DNA of 6,963 nucleotides from RI-106 sp964496875 (GTDB lineage Bacteria; Cyanobacteriota; Vampirovibrionia; Obscuribacterales; Obscuribacteraceae): NCBI GenBank assembly GCA_964496875.1, contig CAZCBH010000156.1, positions 1 to 6,963 of the forward strand, read 5' to 3'. A program made the position numbers and the translations under genes. The notes under the pieces are model-generated. The model saw nothing but the letters and a program-made list of their open reading frames with translations, was not told the origin of the DNA and did not search any database. This document shows, piece after piece, positions 4,257 to 6,963 of the stretch. The stretch's first letter is position 1. The number at the start of each line of letters is the position of its first letter.

Positions 4257-5264
4257 TTAACCCACCCACCCACTTTCTGGGGCGAGGCAGAACGGCCTGG
4301 TGTCATCCACAGCAAGGCCTTTCGTAGATTCTAAATTGGCGTATAGTCTCTGCAGCCAGCGAGTATTGCCGCCGGATTTTGTTTTGGCATCGCATACGGT
4401 GCGCCGACCATGGAGCGCTGTGCGATTGTTTACGAGGAGAATATCACCCGGGTTTACGACCACATCTTTCAGGCATTTCTGAGTAGCGGCTTCCAGTTTC
4501 TTAATTGCGCTGGTCGCCTTGTGCAGTGCCGGATCGGCTGTAACATGGGAGTGACTGAAGCGAATCTGGTATCCGAAGTCGGGATGGATGGTCAATATTG
4601 AGGCATCGTCCCGTACATAATCTATGTCGAACAATCCCTGGGTACCTATCATGAATTGCTCTTTTTTGAGCTCTTCAATGGCCCATTCCGGCATCTCTTT
4701 CAATATTTTAGAAAGGGGGGCGACGCAGGTTGGAACTTTATCCTGGTTCTTCTGGCCGATCAGGACCACGAAATCCGGTGAAGGCGAAACTCCTTCTTCC
4801 GGATCGAATTCATGGGCAAAGGGAAAGCTGCAAGCATCCGTATGGCCCCGAAGCTCTTTTCTAGATTTGTCCGACTTTCTTCCGACTCCGGGAATCACGG
4901 TGAGATTGACGATCAGTTCACCACGATTTTCGCTGTGAAATGAAACCGGGTGTAGACCGGATGCGGCTAACACTGCAAGGGTTGTGTATGCGCCGGGATA
5001 CCAGTCGGTTGTGCCGCTGGTAAAGAAGGTCTCGGGGCTATCTCCTAGAGCGCCGGGGTCGAAAGCATTGCGGACTGCCAGAAAGGAATCGGCTCCCAGT
5101 ATAAATTGATGGAGCGAGCCGAGCAGTCTTTCTCCGGCGACCTCTTCTACATGAGATTTGAGTTTTTCGGCAATTATGTCCGGTTCGAGGAGCGGGTCCA
5201 GACCATTGAGCTTCAGTTCTTCAAGGACATCTGGAGAAACCGTTTTTTTGAATACTAGTTCCAA
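4257..5264 (-). CDS. Clavaminate-synthase-like Fe(II)/2-oxoglutarate dioxygenase
   Basis: The 335-residue protein belongs to the TauD/TfdA superfamily, nearest by motif to clavaminate synthase and the free-amino-acid oxygenases VioC and AsnO. The metal triad is visible: H141 and D143 in GHTDACSFPF, and H285 in NNRTALHGRR. R302 or R306 in GNTRWLQRLYA is the expected 2-oxoglutarate anchor. PGDILLVNN (272-280) precedes the distal histidine, as in the family. Known relatives hydroxylate or desaturate Arg, Asn, Lys or peptide-linked residues, often in antibiotic pathways. Many have HxE where this one has HxD. No peptide synthetase is nearby, so the substrate is open. The start is TTG at 5264 with AGGAG 10 nt upstream. 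It is divergent from the tandem-RHH gene and shares its 183-bp control region. Confidence 0.85.
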   Translation of the reverse strand: MELVFKKTVSPDVLEELKLNGLDPLLEPDIIAEKLKSHVEEVAGERLLGSLHQFILGADSFLAVRNAFDPGALGDSPETFFTSGTTDWYPGAYTTLAVLAASGLHPVSFHSENRGELIVNLTVIPGVGRKSDKSRKELRGHTDACSFPFAHEFDPEEGVSPSPDFVVLIGQKNQDKVPTCVAPLSKILKEMPEWAIEELKKEQFMIGTQGLFDIDYVRDDASILTIHPDFGYQIRFSHSHVTADPALHKATSAIKKLEAATQKCLKDVVVNPGDILLVNNRTALHGRRTVCDAKTKSGGNTRWLQRLYANLESTKGLAVDDTRPFCLAPESGWVG

Positions 5265-5345
5265 GTGGGATTAGCTCCTGGTGACCGATTGGTGGATTGT
5301 TGGCTAGAGTTTAAGGTGCTTGAAACTGACTTTGATTTTCCGGAA

Positions 5346-5363
5346 TATTAAATCGGCTTAATA
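5346..5363. promoter_or_regulatory. Inverted repeat in the divergent control region
   Basis: TATTAA (5346-5351) and TTAATA (5358-5363) are exact reverse complements around ATCGGC. The site lies in the intergenic region shared by the dioxygenase and the tandem-RHH gene, upstream of the latter's -35 candidate. It could be an operator for either gene. Being A/T-rich and short, it may also be chance. Confidence 0.3.
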
Positions 5364-5368
5364 AGTGA

Positions 5369-5420
5369 TTGAACTTCTGTTATGCAGGGTGTTATAAATG
5401 TGCTATAGTTGTCGTATAAT
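5369..5420 (+). promoter_or_regulatory. Promoter region of the tandem-RHH gene
   Basis: TTGAAC (5369-5374) stands 18 nt before TATAAA (5393-5398). A perfect TATAAT follows at 5415-5420, and TATAGT at 5404-5409 has an extended -10 TG. The three possible -10 elements fall 11 bp apart, so the exact start cannot be decided, but one lies in this stretch. The leader to the ATG at 5448 would be about 20-45 nt. Confidence 0.5.
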
Positions 5421-5425
5421 TGTAT
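5393..5425 (+). repeat. Three tandem 11-bp repeats (TATAnnTGTnn)
   Basis: The units TATAAATGTGC (5393-5403), TATAGTTGTCG (5404-5414) and TATAATTGTAT (5415-5425) are directly adjacent and share seven of eleven positions. The period is about one helical turn, so a protein reading each unit would sit on the same face of the DNA. They contain the -10 candidates and end 22 nt before the start of a gene for a protein with two ribbon-helix-helix units. RHH regulators such as MetJ and omega bind short tandem repeats, so an autoregulatory operator is the obvious reading. It is inferred. Confidence 0.65.
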
Positions 5426-5447
5426 TTTGTGCGGATTGGTGAGTGCC

Positions 5448-6134
5448 ATGAAAAAGGCTGAATTGTGCGAATCTTTGATGAATCGAGCCCTGGATCTAGC
5501 TCAGCGCTCTTACGACGAGCGTTCGAGGACGCATATCGTATATTGTCTCGAAGTCGGCAAGTTTGGCATTCGTGGCATAGGAGCCTTTGCTGATGACGCT
5601 TTCGACAATTTCAAGGAAGTTCTCGAAGCGGAGCTCAATTCCGCATCGCTAGAGCAGCTGGGCTTCTGGTTTGAAAAGCTCAACCAGGCAGAGGCTTCTG
5701 AGATGACTGAGAAGCCTCTGGCTCCGGTTGGTGGTTCTGTCAGAAAGCAGATCGGGCTTGTGACCGGTATCGAATTTCATGACCTGCTCAAAGAAGTAGC
5801 CCTCTCCCAAGGGGTCAGCCAGAGCCAGCTAGCCGGTGATTTGATCGAAACGATGTACGAAGAGCTGAACTCCGAGGCCTATACAAAATCTCGAACCGAG
5901 ATAAAGAGGATGTTGAGATCCGCCTATAAAGAAACCAAAGGTGACGATCGTGGTATTCAGTGGGGCGTCCGGATTCAGTCTCGGCTCTTCACCAAGATTG
6001 CCCTGTTTGCCAGAGAGTTTGAAGTAACGGTGCCTGAAGTCTGTTCTTATTTGCTCAAGGTCGGACTGGATGGCTACTCTGTTAAGAGTAAGAGTGTCGA
6101 CCGGCTGAGCGCAGCCAAGCAATCTGCTATGTAG
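5448..6134 (+). CDS. Protein with two tandem ribbon-helix-helix units, probable DNA-binding regulator
   Basis: I do not recognise this 228-residue protein as a named family. Residues 101-140 follow the ribbon-helix-helix pattern: a strand near IGLVTG, helix EFHDLLKEVALSQ, the turn GVSQS, then helix QLAGDLIETMYEEL. Residues 170-210 repeat it: strand WGVRIQ, helix RLFTKIALFAREF, the turn EVTVP, then helix EVCSYLLKVGLDGY. A basic linker (146-165) joins them. Residues 1-80 are helical, with CLEVGKFGIRGIGAF (33-47), and have no recognised fold. RHH proteins normally dimerise to build one DNA-reading sheet. Two units in one chain could form it alone, as proposed for TraY. I chose ATG 5448, with GGTGA 5 nt upstream. 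An in-frame TTG at 5409 would lie inside the -10 region. It is probably autoregulated through the 11-bp repeats and may control the divergent dioxygenase gene. Confidence 0.65.
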   Translation: MKKAELCESLMNRALDLAQRSYDERSRTHIVYCLEVGKFGIRGIGAFADDAFDNFKEVLEAELNSASLEQLGFWFEKLNQAEASEMTEKPLAPVGGSVRKQIGLVTGIEFHDLLKEVALSQGVSQSQLAGDLIETMYEELNSEAYTKSRTEIKRMLRSAYKETKGDDRGIQWGVRIQSRLFTKIALFAREFEVTVPEVCSYLLKVGLDGYSVKSKSVDRLSAAKQSAM

Positions 6135-6180
6135 GATGCAGTGCACATAACATCTGCTTATCTCATTTGGGCTTGAACAT

Positions 6181-6915
6181 CTAGCAGCCTAGATAGGTGC
6201 CTCCGGTTGCGTTGATGGTGGCACCGGTTATGAAGGCGGCTTTATCCGAAAGGAGATATGATACCACTGAGGCTATTTCTTCGGCTTCTGCAATTCTTTT
6301 AAGCGGACTTTGTTCTGATACTGCGGCCCGTTTTTCTTTGTCCCAATCTGAAATCAATTCGGTATCGACAGCGCCCGGTATTATGGCGTTTACTCGAATA
6401 TTGTCTTTGCCCGCGGTCAGGGCAGCTGATTTTGTCAGTCCAATGAGCCCTGATTTCGAAGCGGCATAGCCTGTTTTTTTTGCTCCCTGAACTGCCGCCA
6501 GTGAGCCGATGTTGACTATGGCGCCACCACCGCTTTTTTTGATTATGGGCAGTGAGTACTGGGTAATTAAAAATGGAGCTGTAAGATTGACCGCCATTGA
6601 TAGATTCCAGTCGTCCAGGCTGGTTTCGAATATGTCACTACCCAGGGATACTCCGGCGTTATTCACCACCGCTGTCAGTTTCGTGCTGCTCAGATGGTCT
6701 TTGAATAACCTCTCTATGAACGTTTGCTTGGATAGATCTCCTGCTTTGTACTCGAAGCTACGTTCTGGAAATTGTGTATGCAGAAACGCAGCCAGCTCTT
6801 TGAGAGACTGGTGACTGGTCCCTGTGATGAATAGATCGAATCCTTCGCCGGCAAGGGCCGCGCTCACTGCTCGGCCGATACCACAGGTAGCGCCAGTTAT
6901 CAGAGCCAGTGCCAT
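6181..6915 (-). CDS. Short-chain dehydrogenase/reductase, FabG-like
   Basis: The 244-residue protein is a classical SDR. The nucleotide-binding motif TGATCGIG is at 7-14, NNAG at 85-88 and N110 in the active-site tetrad. S138 follows in NIGS, then Y150 and K154 in YAASK, and PGAVDTEL at 180-187. The length and the C-terminal ATGGTYLG match FabG-type 3-oxoacyl-ACP or 3-hydroxyacyl reductases and sugar or alcohol dehydrogenases. The segment FITGTSHQSL after the second strand resembles the NADPH-using FabG type, but cofactor and substrate are not certain. I chose the ATG at 6915, because GAGGA lies 5 nt upstream and the protein then starts MALALITGA. The ATG at 6927 lacks a ribosome site. No acyl-carrier or fatty-acid gene is in the window. 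Convergent with the tandem-RHH gene. Confidence 0.9.
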   Translation of the reverse strand: MALALITGATCGIGRAVSAALAGEGFDLFITGTSHQSLKELAAFLHTQFPERSFEYKAGDLSKQTFIERLFKDHLSSTKLTAVVNNAGVSLGSDIFETSLDDWNLSMAVNLTAPFLITQYSLPIIKKSGGGAIVNIGSLAAVQGAKKTGYAASKSGLIGLTKSAALTAGKDNIRVNAIIPGAVDTELISDWDKEKRAAVSEQSPLKRIAEAEEIASVVSYLLSDKAAFITGATINATGGTYLGC

Positions 6916-6932
6916 CTCGATCCTCATGTTGA

Positions 6933-6960
6933 ATTATTCTATTATCTAAAGATGAGACAA
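6933..6960 (-). promoter_or_regulatory. Weak promoter candidate for the dehydrogenase gene
   Basis: On the minus strand TTGTCT (6960-6955) and AATAAT (6938-6933) are 16 nt apart. Transcription would begin close to 6927 and give a short leader to the ATG at 6915. The sequence is A/T-rich, so chance matches are likely, and the window ends here. Confidence 0.25.
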
Positions 6961-6963
6961 TAT

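Noticed and set aside
4260..4273. A G-quadruplex on the minus strand (GGGTGGGTGGG).
   Set aside because: Only three G-tracts are close together and no fourth GGG is in reach. The stretch codes for the end of the dioxygenase.
5409..5447. An earlier TTG start for the tandem-RHH gene.
   Set aside because: It lies inside the -10 candidates and the repeat array and has no ribosome site. ATG 5448 has GGTGA in front.
6179..6194. The inverted repeat ATCTAG/CTAGAT over the stop codon of the dehydrogenase gene, considered as a terminator.
   Set aside because: The arms are only 6 bp and A/T-rich, lie partly inside the coding sequence, and no T-run follows.
1..6963. Signs of a mobile element, CRISPR array, tRNA or rRNA.
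   Set aside because: No transposase or integrase motif, no spaced long repeats and no cloverleaf or rRNA-like segment was found on either strand by reading.

Overview
The window is compact bacterial DNA of roughly balanced base composition. It shows Shine-Dalgarno-led starts, several TTG or GTG starts, a Sec-type signal peptide and short intergenic gaps. A run of exactly 100 N marks a join of unknown length in a draft assembly or metagenome bin. No rRNA, tRNA, CRISPR array, transposase or integrase was seen. I cannot name a taxon from sequence alone. The LTxxQ/Spy-type protein and the exported small protein would suit a Gram-negative cell, but this is weak evidence.

Left part (1-1150, all leftward). 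The first 46 bases look like the 5' tip of a gene running off the left edge. In front of it is a promoter-like region carrying a perfect TTGTTGTG/CACAACAA palindrome. Next comes a probable type II toxin-antitoxin pair: a DUF433-type antitoxin (465-989) and a DUF5615 PIN-like toxin (125-487). The pair overlaps by 23 nt, and a promoter is predicted upstream.

Centre-left (1087-2760). A TetR-family repressor (TTG start) and a small exported protein form a leftward pair ended by a predicted hairpin terminator. Divergent from them is a Spy/CpxP-like (LTxxQ) small helical protein with a Cys/His/Met-rich N-terminus. It has a good promoter, an inverted repeat near the predicted transcription start, and a 5'-UTR hairpin touching its ribosome-binding site. 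The TetR protein has its own His/Cys-rich loop. My inference is a small metal- or stress-responsive module, with TetR controlling both arms.

Centre-right (2763-5264). A maltose/galactoside O-acetyltransferase-like enzyme is divergent from a RibD-C/dihydrofolate-reductase-like protein. After the N gap comes the C-terminal end of an alpha/beta-hydrolase esterase. Convergent with that, one base between stop codons, is a clavaminate-synthase/asparagine-oxygenase-like Fe(II)/2-oxoglutarate dioxygenase.

Right part (5265-6963). A 228-residue protein not matched to a named family carries two tandem ribbon-helix-helix-like units. Directly upstream are three consecutive 11-bp repeats of the form TATAnnTGTnn that contain its candidate -10 elements. 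This looks like an autoregulatory operator array and is the most interesting structure in the window. A FabG-like short-chain dehydrogenase runs leftward at the end.
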